Positions 36,434 through 44,450 of a stretch of DNA of 64,000 nt are shown here, one piece after another. A program made the position numbers and the translations under genes. Source of the stretch: Paracoccus endophyticus (GTDB taxonomy: Bacteria > Pseudomonadota > Alphaproteobacteria > Rhodobacterales > Rhodobacteraceae); NCBI RefSeq assembly GCF_003286075.1, contig NZ_QLUV01000003.1, positions 215,168-279,167 on the forward strand, in the 5' to 3' direction. Within the stretch, counting starts at the first letter, position 1. Every line of letters starts with the position of its first letter. The notes under the pieces were generated by a model. It had not been told where the DNA came from. It ran no database searches and saw only the letters and a list, made by a program, of their open reading frames with translations.

Positions 36434-37234
36434 TCAGATCGCGGGATAGAACAGACCGCCCGGCGACAGGGTAAAGATCTCGCACCCGTCCGCAGTCACG
36501 CCGACCGCATGCTCGAACTGCGCCGACAGCGAGCGGTCGCGGGTGACAGCCGTCCAGTCGTCGCCCAGCACCTTGGTTTCAGGCCGGCCGAGGTTCACCA
36601 TCGGCTCGATGGTGAAGAACATCCCCTCCTCCAGCACCGCCCCCCGGCCGGGGCGGCCATAGTGCAGCACGTTCGGCGGGGCATGGAACACGCGGCCAAG
36701 CCCGTGGCCACAGAAATCGCGCACGACCGACATCTTGTGCGCCTCGACCCAGGTCTGGATCGCCGCGCCCACGTCGCCGAAGGTGGCGCCGGGGCGCACG
36801 GCCTCGATCCCCTTCATCAGGGCGTCGTGCGTGACCTGGATCAGCCGCCGCGCCTTTACGCTGGGGGTGCCGGCCACGTACATGCGCGAGCTGTCGCCGA
36901 ACCAGCCGTCCAGGATCACCGTCACGTCGATGTTCAGGATGTCGCCGTCGGCCAGCACCTTGTCGCCGGGGATGCCGTGGCAGACGACATGGTTCACGCT
37001 GATGCAGCTGGCGTGTTGATAGCCGCGATAGCCGATGGTGGCGCTGGTCAGGTCCAGCGCTTCGACCCGGTGGCGGATGAAATCGTCCAGCGCGGCGGTG
37101 GTGACGCCGGGCGTGACCAGGGGGCCGACCTCGTCCAGGATCAGCGCCGCCATGCGGCCCGCGGCGCGCATCCCCGCGAAATCCTCGGGGGCGTGGATGC
37201 GGATTCCTTCGCGAGTCACGCGCGCGTCGTTCAT
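36434..37234 (-). CDS. map: Methionine aminopeptidase, type I
   Basis: Removes the initiator methionine from new proteins. Metal ligands are visible as D103 and D114 (NIDVTVILDGWFGD), His in FCGHGLGRVFH, Glu in GMFFTIEPM and Glu in SAQFEHAVGVT. 266 residues, normal for type Ib without N-terminal extension. The ATG at 37234 gives MNDARVTREGIRIHAPEDF, a typical start. It is transcribed alone, divergent from the cinA-like gene. Confidence 0.97.
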   Translation of the reverse strand: MNDARVTREGIRIHAPEDFAGMRAAGRMAALILDEVGPLVTPGVTTAALDDFIRHRVEALDLTSATIGYRGYQHASCISVNHVVCHGIPGDKVLADGDILNIDVTVILDGWFGDSSRMYVAGTPSVKARRLIQVTHDALMKGIEAVRPGATFGDVGAAIQTWVEAHKMSVVRDFCGHGLGRVFHAPPNVLHYGRPGRGAVLEEGMFFTIEPMVNLGRPETKVLGDDWTAVTRDRSLSAQFEHAVGVTADGCEIFTLSPGGLFYPAI

Positions 37235-37330
37235 GGCCGGTCCTTTCGTTCCCCGACCAGATAGTCCGCGCCCGCCCCTTGTTCCAGCCCCCCGCGCGCG
37301 GGCATGATGCCCCGAACACGGGAGCCACCG

Positions 37331-38071
37331 ATGCAATCCGACAATCCGACCGCCGCCATCCTTCTGATCGGCGATGAACTGCTGTCCGGGCGCACCCGGG
37401 ATTCGAATGCCCACCACCTGGCCGGCGTCCTGAACGGCATCGGCATCGACCTGCGCGAGATCCGCGTCGTCGCCGACGAGCACGCCGCCATCGTGTCGGC
37501 GCTGCGCGCGCTGGACCGGACGCTGGGGGGCGCGTGGGATCTGGTCTTCACCTCGGGGGGGATCGGGCCCACCCACGACGACATCACCGCCGACGCCGTG
37601 GCCGACGCCTTTGGCACGCCCATCGAGATCAACGAGGACGCGCGCCGCGTGCTGGTCGAGCGCTGGGCCGCGCGTGGGGTCGAGATGACGGAAAACCGCC
37701 TGCGCATGGCCCGCATCCCCGTCGGCGCGACGCTGATCGAGAATGCGGCGTCCGCGGCGCCCGGGTTTTCCATCGGCGGCACCCATGTCATGGCGGGCGT
37801 GCCCGAGGTGTTCCGCAGCATGGTCGAGGCGCTGGTGCCACGCCTGAACCCCGGCCGCCCCCCGGTCAGCCACACCATCGAGGTGGACCGCCCCGAATCC
37901 GAGGTGGCCGACGGCCTGCGAGAGGTCGCGCGCGCGTTTGCCGACCTGTCGCTGGGCAGCTATCCGTTCAGCCGCGAGGGCGTCTACGGGACCAACCTGG
38001 TCATCCGCGGGCTGGACGGACAGCGGGTGGCCGCCGCCGCGGCCGCCCTGGGCGCACGGCTGGGCCTGTGA
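37331..38071 (+). CDS. CinA-like molybdopterin-binding-domain protein
   Basis: 246 residues made only of the MoaB/MogA-like domain (cd00885): AAILLIGDELLSGRTRDSN at the N-terminus, VFTSGGIGPTHDDITADAVA in the middle, and a GTHVMAGVPEVFRSM segment. The C-terminal nicotinamide-mononucleotide deamidase domain of full-length CinA is absent, as is usual for this short form in alphaproteobacteria. The function of the short form is not established; the name competence/damage-inducible protein A is historical. The GNAT gene overlaps its stop (GTGA). Confidence 0.88.
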   Translation: MQSDNPTAAILLIGDELLSGRTRDSNAHHLAGVLNGIGIDLREIRVVADEHAAIVSALRALDRTLGGAWDLVFTSGGIGPTHDDITADAVADAFGTPIEINEDARRVLVERWAARGVEMTENRLRMARIPVGATLIENAASAAPGFSIGGTHVMAGVPEVFRSMVEALVPRLNPGRPPVSHTIEVDRPESEVADGLREVARAFADLSLGSYPFSREGVYGTNLVIRGLDGQRVAAAAAALGARLGL

Positions 38072-38787
38072 TCCCGGCCGACCTGGACGCGGCGTTCCAG
38101 GCGACCTGGCCGGCCGCCGAGTATGCCCGCGCCGGCGGATTGCAGGTCGGCCGCGGACTGGGCGGCGGCGGGCGGGTCAGCGCCGCCCGCGCCACGGGCC
38201 ACTGGCAGCCGGACGACATCGACGCGGCGGTCGCGCTCCAGCGCGGCTGGGACCAGCCGCCCCTGATCGCGGTCGGGGACGACGACCACCGCCTGTCGCA
38301 GGCGCTGGCCGGGCGCGGGTGGCAGCCCTCGCGCGCGACCGTGCTGTTGCAGGCCCCCATCGCGGCGCTGGCCGGGCGGCCGGTCCCGCCGGTCACGGCG
38401 CTGCCGCTGTGGCCGCCGCTGGCCATCCAGCGCGACCTGTGGACCCAGATGGACGTGGGGCCGTCCCGGCAGGCGGTCATGGACCGGGTGGCGGGGCCGA
38501 AATGGGCCATCCTCGGGCGGATCGAGGATCGCGCGGCCGGCTGCGCCTTTGTCGCCGTCGCGGGCCGGATCGCCATGCTGCACGCGCTGGTCGTCGTGCC
38601 CTGGCTGCGCCGGCGCGGGCTGGCCGGATGGATGACCTGCCGGGCCGCCAGCCTGGGCGCCGGGGCGGGGGCCGAGGCGCTGGCGCTGGCCGTCCTGCGC
38701 GACAACGCGCCTGCGCTGGCACTGTATGCGGCGCTGGGGTTCAGCCCCGTCGGCGGCTATGCCTATTGGACGCCGGCCGGGGACTAG
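38068..38787 (+). CDS. GNAT-family N-acetyltransferase
   Basis: 239 residues; the C-terminal half is a GNAT fold with the acetyl-CoA loop VVVPWLRRRGLAGWMTCRAA and the terminal LALAVLRDNAPALALYAALGFSPVGGYAYW. The N-terminal half (AAFQATWPAAEYARAGGLQV) is a degenerate GNAT-like domain that is common in this group. Substrate unknown. GTG 38068 overlaps the cinA-like stop by 4 nt, which makes co-translation likely. Confidence 0.85.
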   Translation: MIPADLDAAFQATWPAAEYARAGGLQVGRGLGGGGRVSAARATGHWQPDDIDAAVALQRGWDQPPLIAVGDDDHRLSQALAGRGWQPSRATVLLQAPIAALAGRPVPPVTALPLWPPLAIQRDLWTQMDVGPSRQAVMDRVAGPKWAILGRIEDRAAGCAFVAVAGRIAMLHALVVVPWLRRRGLAGWMTCRAASLGAGAGAEALALAVLRDNAPALALYAALGFSPVGGYAYWTPAGD

Positions 38788-38805
38788 TGGCGGCGCCCGC
38801 GCCGG

Positions 38806-39558
38806 TCAGGTCGTCACCCGCACGATCACCACCGCCAGCGACGAGATGCCCAGCACGCAGGCGGTTGCCACGGTCATGCTGCCCCCCAGCGCCGCTGCGG
38901 CGATGCCGATCATCGCCCAGATCAGCGTCAGCGAGAACGCGATGTTGCGGCCCAGCGACAACTGGATGCGCGCGCCTGCCAGCGACACGCCCAGCAGCAT
39001 CAGCAACGCCGCGCGCTGGGGGTCGAGGCCCAGCCAGCCCTGCAACGTCACGCCCGTGGCGCCCAGGATCGACAGCAACACCCAGGCCGTCAGGACGCCC
39101 AGGGGCACCAGGCCCCAGTCCTCGTCCCCCTCGGCCGCCGTGTCGTCGAACAGCCCCTGGACCAGCGCCAGAATCCCCAGAACCCCGATCGACAGGCCGA
39201 TCACCTGCGAGCGATAGACGATCCAGGGGGCAAGCGCCGCGGCCAGCAACCCGACCGTGACCATGATCCGCGGGGGGCCCCGGAACCGCCGGCACAGGCG
39301 CACGGCGACATGGGCGAACCCGCTGGCGATCGCCAGCCACAGCAGCGACCACAGCGCCCCGTTCACCGGCTGCGCGACCAGCCCCATCGGCACCTGAGGG
39401 ATCGACGCGCCGCCCGCCCCCGGCATCAGCGCGTCCAGCGTCGCAAGACCCGGTGCGGGCGAGGGGGCCTGCCGTTCCGCCACCGCGACCGCCAGCGTCG
39501 TCAGCGCGAAACACGCGACGGCAAAGCTTTCAAGGAATGCAGCGATCGCGCGGAACAT
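38806..39558 (-). CDS. Multi-helix membrane protein of unknown function
   Basis: 250 residues with about seven hydrophobic segments: one near the N-terminus (FLESFAVACFALTTLAVAVA), a periplasmic loop with APSPAPGLATLDALMPG, then LWSLLWLAIASGFAHVAV, IMVTVGLLAAALAPWIVY, VIGLSIGVLGILALVQGLF, an acidic loop (DDTAAEGDEDWG), and three more helices to the C-terminus. I do not recognise the family. The ATG at 39558 (MFRAIAAFLE) was chosen because the upstream frame is Pro/Arg-rich. It lies 75 nt behind serS and may be co-transcribed with it. Confidence 0.7.
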   Translation of the reverse strand: MFRAIAAFLESFAVACFALTTLAVAVAERQAPSPAPGLATLDALMPGAGGASIPQVPMGLVAQPVNGALWSLLWLAIASGFAHVAVRLCRRFRGPPRIMVTVGLLAAALAPWIVYRSQVIGLSIGVLGILALVQGLFDDTAAEGDEDWGLVPLGVLTAWVLLSILGATGVTLQGWLGLDPQRAALLMLLGVSLAGARIQLSLGRNIAFSLTLIWAMIGIAAAALGGSMTVATACVLGISSLAVVIVRVTT

Positions 39559-39633
39559 GCAGCCCAACGCCCCGCGGGGCAAGGCGGGTTCCACGTTTCG
39601 CCCCGCGGTTCGGGGCGCGGGCACGGGGGCACC

Positions 39634-40926
39634 TCAGGCCAGGCGACCATCCGCCCCCAGCCGCGTCGCGCCCGCCAGATAGGGATGCAGCGCCGCCGGC
39701 AGATCGACCGATCCGTCGGCCTGCTGGCCGTTTTCCAGCACGGCGATCAGCGCCCGCCCGACGGCCAGCCCCGACCCGTTCAGCGTGTGGACGAACTCGG
39801 GGCGGCCGCCGCCTTCGGGGCGATAGCGCGCGTTCATCCGCCGCGCCTGGAAATCGCCGCAATAGCTGACCGAGGAAATCTCGCGGAAGCAGCCCTGCCC
39901 CGGCAGCCACACCTCGAGGTCATGGGTGATCCGCGCGCCGAACCCCATGTCGCCCGTGCACAGCACGATCGTGCGATAGGGCAGGCCCAGCGCCTCCAGC
40001 ACGGCCTGGGCGCAGCCGGTCATGCGGGCATGTTCGGCCAGGCCGCCGGCCGCGTCGGTGATCGACACCATCTCGACCTTTTCGAACTGGTGCTGGCGCA
40101 GCATCCCCGCGGTGTCGCGCCCGGCCGACCCCGCCTCGGACCGGAAGCACTGCGTATGGCCGACCATCCGGCGCGGCAGGCTGGCCTGATCGACCAGCTC
40201 GCCGTTGACCGTGTTGGTCAGCGTCACCTCGGCCGTGGGGATCAGCCACCAGCCCTCGCGCGTCTGATAGCTGTCCTCGCCGAACTTGGGCAGCTGGCCG
40301 GTGCCCTCCATCATCTCGGACAGGACCAGCACCGGGGTCCAGGTCTCCTCAAGCCCGTGGCGGGCGACGTGCAGGTCCAGCATGAACTGCGCAAGGGCCC
40401 GGTGGATGCGCGCCACCGCCCCCCTGAGCACGACGAAGCGCGCCCCCGACAGCTTGGCCGCGGTGGCGAAATCCATGCCACCGCGGACACCCGCGATGTC
40501 GAAATGCTCGACCGGCGCAAAGTCCAGCGCGCGCGGCTCGCCCCAGCGGCGGATCTCGACGTTGCCGCCCTCGTCCGCGCCATCGGGCACCGAGGGCAGC
40601 GGCAGGTTGGGAATGGTCATCAGCAGATCGCGCAGCTCGCGGTCCAGCGCCTCGGCGCGGGCGGACTGGGCGGCGACCCGGGCCTTGCTGTCGGCAACCA
40701 GCGCGCGCAGCCGGGCGAACCCGGCCTCGTCGCCGCGCGCCTTCGCGGCCCCGACCTCCTTGCTGGCCCGGTTCTGCTCGGCCTGCGCCGTCTCGGCCTC
40801 GGCGATGCGGGCGCGCCGCTCGGCGTCCAGGGCCAGGACCGCGGGCGACATCGGCGCCAGCCCGCGCCGTGCCAGGGCGGCATCAAAGCCGTCGGGATCG
40901 TCGCGGATGATGCGGATGTCGTGCAT
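39634..40926 (-). CDS. serS: Seryl-tRNA synthetase
   Basis: Class II synthetase of 430 residues. N-terminal coiled-coil arm (residues 30-100, rich in Ala, Arg and Glu) that contacts the tRNA; motif 2 region [23 protein letters not shown] and motif 3 [18 protein letters not shown] are intact; PTAEVTLTN is the serine-binding TAE segment. The start ATG 40926 gives [18 protein letters not shown], as expected. Confidence 0.97.
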   Translation of the reverse strand: MHDIRIIRDDPDGFDAALARRGLAPMSPAVLALDAERRARIAEAETAQAEQNRASKEVGAAKARGDEAGFARLRALVADSKARVAAQSARAEALDRELRDLLMTIPNLPLPSVPDGADEGGNVEIRRWGEPRALDFAPVEHFDIAGVRGGMDFATAAKLSGARFVVLRGAVARIHRALAQFMLDLHVARHGLEETWTPVLVLSEMMEGTGQLPKFGEDSYQTREGWWLIPTAEVTLTNTVNGELVDQASLPRRMVGHTQCFRSEAGSAGRDTAGMLRQHQFEKVEMVSITDAAGGLAEHARMTGCAQAVLEALGLPYRTIVLCTGDMGFGARITHDLEVWLPGQGCFREISSVSYCGDFQARRMNARYRPEGGGRPEFVHTLNGSGLAVGRALIAVLENGQQADGSVDLPAALHPYLAGATRLGADGRLA

Positions 40927-41011
40927 GGCTCGGGTCCTGTCGCAAGCGGTCGCGCAGGCTTTAGCGCAGCGGCAGGGGGGACAAAAGGGCGCTTGCGGTC
41001 AGCGCCTGCGC

Positions 41012-41374
41012 CTAGTGGCCGCAAAAGACCCGGTGCAGCGCGCCGACCACCTCGACCACGCGGTCGTCGGCCAGCGCATAAAGGCGGGCCTTGCCCTCGG
41101 GGCGGCAGCGGACCAGCCCGTCCTCGCGCAGGCGGGCAAGCTGCTGGCTGACGGTCGCCTGCCGCTGGCCGAGCAGCGTTTCCAGTTCGCCCACGCTTTT
41201 CTCGCCGGCGACCAGATGACACAGGATCATCATCCGCCCCTCGTGCGCCAGCGACTTCAGCAGGGCCGTCGCCTCGGCCGCGCGGGCGGCCATCGTCTCG
41301 GGGTCCATGGGGGGAACGGGCAGCGACGGGTCCGGCGCGCCGGCGCCGGCGCCCGGGTCCCGCAGCGCGGTCAC
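41012..41374 (-). CDS. ArsR-family repressor, SqrR/BigR-like (persulfide-sensing type)
   Basis: Winged-helix DNA-binding protein. From GTG 41374 it has 120 residues; from ATG 41308 it would have 98. The recognition helix region is GQRQATVSQQLARLREDGL. Two cysteines, C52 in ILCHL and C118 in RVFCGH, are exactly 66 residues apart, the spacing of C41 and C107 that form the polysulfide bridge in Rhodobacter capsulatus SqrR. A typical arsenic-binding ELCVC motif is absent. The GTG overlaps the thioredoxin gene (GTGA) and has GGGGGA upstream, which favours it. The partner gene supports a sulfide or sulfur-stress role, but no sqr or sox sulfur-oxidation genes lie in the window. Confidence 0.82.
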   Translation of the reverse strand: MTALRDPGAGAGAPDPSLPVPPMDPETMAARAAEATALLKSLAHEGRMMILCHLVAGEKSVGELETLLGQRQATVSQQLARLREDGLVRCRPEGKARLYALADDRVVEVVGALHRVFCGH

Positions 41375-41784
41375 CCTGTCCCCCGGGGCCGCGCCGCAAG
41401 GATCAGGTCATCGAGCGCGGCCCAGAAATGGCGCGCGCCGGGATATCCTTCCAGCCGCGCGATCTCGACCCGGTCGCGCAGGATCAGGAAACTGGGCGTG
41501 ATCTGGGGCGCGCGGTCCAGCACCAGCCCGTCGGGCCAGGGCCCGTCGATCGGCACGACGGCCAGCGGCAGGGCGCGGCCGATCGCATGGGCGCCATAGC
41601 CCGGCAGGATCTCGCGCCGCCAGGCGTCGCAAAAGCTGCATCCGGCGCGGTCCACCATGACCAGCGCCAGACCCCTGGGCGCAATCCCGTCCGCCGGCGC
41701 GCGCGCCGCCGACCCGACCGGAACGGCCGAGACGGCAAGGGCAAGCATCAGCCCCCGGACGGCATGACGACGAGAGATCGGCAA
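41371..41784 (-). CDS. Exported thioredoxin-like protein, SoxS-like
   Basis: About 137 residues with a signal peptide (ISRRHAVRGLMLALAVSAVP) and a thioredoxin fold. The redox motif is CSFC at about 49-52 within VMVDRAGCSFCDAWRREILP; the cis-proline is in TPSFLILRD; the end has LEGYPGARHFWAAL. This layout matches SoxS, the periplasmic thioredoxin encoded with the ArsR-type SoxR in Paracoccus. The start is uncertain: no ATG precedes the signal peptide. TTG 41784 has GGTGGG six bases upstream; GTG 41817 is the alternative. The ArsR gene overlaps its stop by 4 nt. Confidence 0.8.
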   Translation of the reverse strand: MPISRRHAVRGLMLALAVSAVPVGSAARAPADGIAPRGLALVMVDRAGCSFCDAWRREILPGYGAHAIGRALPLAVVPIDGPWPDGLVLDRAPQITPSFLILRDRVEIARLEGYPGARHFWAALDDLILAARPRGTG

Positions 41785-41864
41785 GGCGGACCCACCACGG
41801 AAAAGACCATTGCCCACAATACGCGTCGCCCGGCCGCGGCGCAAGCGCCACAGGGCCGCGCGGG

Positions 41865-42935
41865 CTATGGCTGTCCCAGGGCCAGCCGCCGCTCGATGTC
41901 GATCAGCGCCTGCTTGCGCCACAGCCCGCCGGCATAGCCGGTCAGCGTGCCGTCCGCGCCGATCACCCGGTGACAGGGCACGACGATGGCGATCCGGTTG
42001 GCCCCGTTCGCGCGCGCCACGGCCCGCGCCGCGGACGGCCGCCCCAGCCCCGCGGCCAGATCGCCATAGCTGACGGTCGCACCCGCCGGGATCGCCACCA
42101 GCGCCTGCCAGACGGCGCGCTGAAAGGGGGTGCCGTGCAGGGTCAGCGGCAGGTCGAAGACGGCGCGCCGGGCGGCGAAATACTCGGCAAGCTGCGTCTG
42201 GACGGCGTCGGTGACGGCGGTGCGGCCAAGCCCGATCCGCCCGCCGGCCGCCGCCGACACCGCACGCAGACTGGCCCCCAGGGCCTTGCGGTCCACGAAT
42301 TCCAGCAGGTGCAGGCTGCCTGCATCGGCCAGCACGATCATCCCGCCCAGCGGCGTGTCGATCCAGTCGGCCACCAGCCCCGGCGCGCCGTGGGTCAGGG
42401 CGCGGGGGGGATGGCCGAACAGCCGGGCGAACGCCTCGCGGAACCCCGAGGCGCTGTCGAAGCCCGCGTCCAGCTGCGCCTCGATCACCGGGGCGCCGCC
42501 CTGCAGCGCGCCCACGCCTGCGCGCAGCCGCATCTGCCGCGCCAGGTCCAGAAAGCTGATGCCGTAGTGGCGGCGAAAGGCGCGGCGCACGGTGGACGGG
42601 TCAAGGCCGGTCGCGGCCACCTCGGCCTCGGTCCAGCGGCGCGTCGGGTCGGCGGCGAGCGCGGCCAGCATCCGGCGCACCACCGGGTCGCCGTCGGCCT
42701 GCGGGCCCAGCGGATGACAGCGCCGGCACGGCCGGAACCCGGCGCCCAGCGCGGCGGCGGGGCTGTCGAACCAGCGGCAGTGTTCGGGCCGGGGCTTGCG
42801 CGCGGGGCAGGTCAGGCGGCAGAATATGCCGGTGGTCGTCACGCCGACCAGGGCGCGCCCCTCGTACGCGGGATCGCGGGTGGTCAGCGCGCGATACAGC
42901 GCCTCGGGGTCGGGAAGGGAAAACAGCGTGTCCAT
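41865..42935 (-). CDS. ada: Bifunctional Ada regulator / O6-methylguanine-DNA methyltransferase
   Basis: Repairs alkylated DNA and activates the adaptive response. The N-terminal Ada zinc domain has C39, C43, C70 and C73 (C-x3-C, C-x2-C); C39 is the methylphosphotriester acceptor. An AraC-type HTH follows (residues 85-180, ending FREAFARLFGHPPRAL), and the C-terminal methyltransferase has PCHRVIG with C321 as the methyl acceptor. 356 residues, full length. The gene stands alone with about 80 nt to the thioredoxin gene. Confidence 0.96.
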   Translation of the reverse strand: MDTLFSLPDPEALYRALTTRDPAYEGRALVGVTTTGIFCRLTCPARKPRPEHCRWFDSPAAALGAGFRPCRRCHPLGPQADGDPVVRRMLAALAADPTRRWTEAEVAATGLDPSTVRRAFRRHYGISFLDLARQMRLRAGVGALQGGAPVIEAQLDAGFDSASGFREAFARLFGHPPRALTHGAPGLVADWIDTPLGGMIVLADAGSLHLLEFVDRKALGASLRAVSAAAGGRIGLGRTAVTDAVQTQLAEYFAARRAVFDLPLTLHGTPFQRAVWQALVAIPAGATVSYGDLAAGLGRPSAARAVARANGANRIAIVVPCHRVIGADGTLTGYAGGLWRKQALIDIERRLALGQP

Positions 42936-43046
42936 GCGCCGATCTTACCGCAAGCAGGCGCCGGCGGGCACGGAAAACAGGCGCGGCTTTCGGGCCGCCG
43001 CAGGGACCGCGCCGCGATTGACCGATGCCCGCAGAAAGGCCGCCTG

Positions 43047-44450
43047 ATGTCGCCCCTGTCTTCCGACGACGCCCGCACCCTGTTTGACGCCCAGCACCAC
43101 GCCAGCCGCGCGCAGGCGACAGCGGACTGGCCCACCCGGCTTGCGCGGCTGGACACGCTGGACCGCGCGTTGCGCGACGAGCGCGCCGGTCTGACCCGCG
43201 CCATCGCCGCCGACTTTGGCCAGCGCCCCGCGGCGGAAACCGAACTGGCCGAGCTGTTTCCCGTTCTGGACGGCCTTGCCCATGCCCGCCGCCACGGCCG
43301 CCGCTGGATGGCCCCACGCCGGGCGGGCGTCGGGCTGTGGTTTCGCCCCGCCCGCGCCCTGATCCGGCCGCAGCCGCTGGGCGTGGTGGGGATCGTCGCG
43401 CCCTGGAACTATCCGCTGATGCTGTCGGCGGGGCCGCTGACGGCGGCGCTGGTGGCGGGCAACCGGGCGATCATCAAGCTGTCGGAACACGCCCCGCAGT
43501 TCGCCGAACGCTTCGCGGCCCTGATCGCGCGGCATTTCGACCCGGCCGAGGTCGCGGCCGTCACCGGCGGTCCCGAGGTCGCCGCGGCCTTCACCGCCCT
43601 GCCCTGGGACCACCTGCTGTTCACCGGCTCGACCGCCGTGGGGCGCAGGGTCATGGAAGCCGCCGCCGCGAACCTGACCCCCGTCACGCTGGAGCTGGGC
43701 GGCAAGTCGCCCGCGCTGGTCGCGCCGGATGCGCGGCTGGATCACGCGGCCGGGCGAATCATGGCCGGCAAGATGCTGAACGCGGGCCAGACCTGCATCG
43801 CCCCGGATTATGCGCTGGTGCCCGCGGACCGGGCGGACGATTTCATCGCCGCGTGCCGGGCCTGGGTGGGGCGGCACTATCCGCGGCTGGACCGCAACCC
43901 CGACTATACCACCATCATCTCGGCCGCGCAGTTCGACCGCCTGTCGGCCTGGATCGGGGACGCCACCGCGCAGGGCGCGACGCTGCATCCGCTCAGCGAT
44001 GCGGCCCCCGACCCCGCGCGCCGGCTGCTGCCGCCGGTGATCGTGACCGACGCCGCCGGGCCGCTGGCCGAGCAGGAGATCTTCGGCCCCGTCCTTCCGG
44101 TCGTGCCCTATGCCTCGCTGGACGAGGCCCTGGCGGTGATCGCGCGCCATCCCAGGCCGCTGGCGTTCTATCCGTTCACCGACGACCGCGCGACGCGCGA
44201 GCGGCTGCTGGATGCGGTGGTCGCGGGCGGCGTCACGGTCAACGACACGCTGCTGCACGTGGCCCAGCACGACCTGCCGTTCGGGGGCGTCGGCGCCAGC
44301 GGCATGGGCGCCTATCACGGCCGGGCCGGGTTCGACCGGATGTCGCATCTGGCGCCGGTGATGGTGCAGGCGCGCTGGAACGCCACCGCGCTGATCGCGC
44401 CCCCATACGGGCGGCGATTCCGGTCGCTGATGCGGGCGATGCTGCGCTAG
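43047..44450 (+). CDS. NAD(P)-dependent aldehyde dehydrogenase, coniferyl-aldehyde type
   Basis: 467-residue class 3-like aldehyde dehydrogenase. GIVAPWNYPLMLSAGPL binds the cofactor; FTGSTAVGRRVMEAA is the Rossmann helix; the general base is in LELGGKSPALV and the nucleophile in NAGQTCIAPDYALV; HDLPFGGVGASGMGAYHG is the class 3 end motif. The short N-terminus and this end motif match the CalB (coniferyl aldehyde dehydrogenase) group, though such enzymes also accept medium-chain aldehydes. GAAAGG precedes ATG 43047. Its TAG and the TAG of the convergent ABC gene share the palindrome CTAG. Confidence 0.9.
   Translation: MSPLSSDDARTLFDAQHHASRAQATADWPTRLARLDTLDRALRDERAGLTRAIAADFGQRPAAETELAELFPVLDGLAHARRHGRRWMAPRRAGVGLWFRPARALIRPQPLGVVGIVAPWNYPLMLSAGPLTAALVAGNRAIIKLSEHAPQFAERFAALIARHFDPAEVAAVTGGPEVAAAFTALPWDHLLFTGSTAVGRRVMEAAAANLTPVTLELGGKSPALVAPDARLDHAAGRIMAGKMLNAGQTCIAPDYALVPADRADDFIAACRAWVGRHYPRLDRNPDYTTIISAAQFDRLSAWIGDATAQGATLHPLSDAAPDPARRLLPPVIVTDAAGPLAEQEIFGPVLPVVPYASLDEALAVIARHPRPLAFYPFTDDRATRERLLDAVVAGGVTVNDTLLHVAQHDLPFGGVGASGMGAYHGRAGFDRMSHLAPVMVQARWNATALIAPPYGRRFRSLMRAMLR

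Noticed and set aside
37331..38071. cinA-like gene as truncated because the deamidase domain is missing
   Set aside because: The stand-alone MoaB-like form is common in alphaproteobacteria and the gene is intact with a normal stop.
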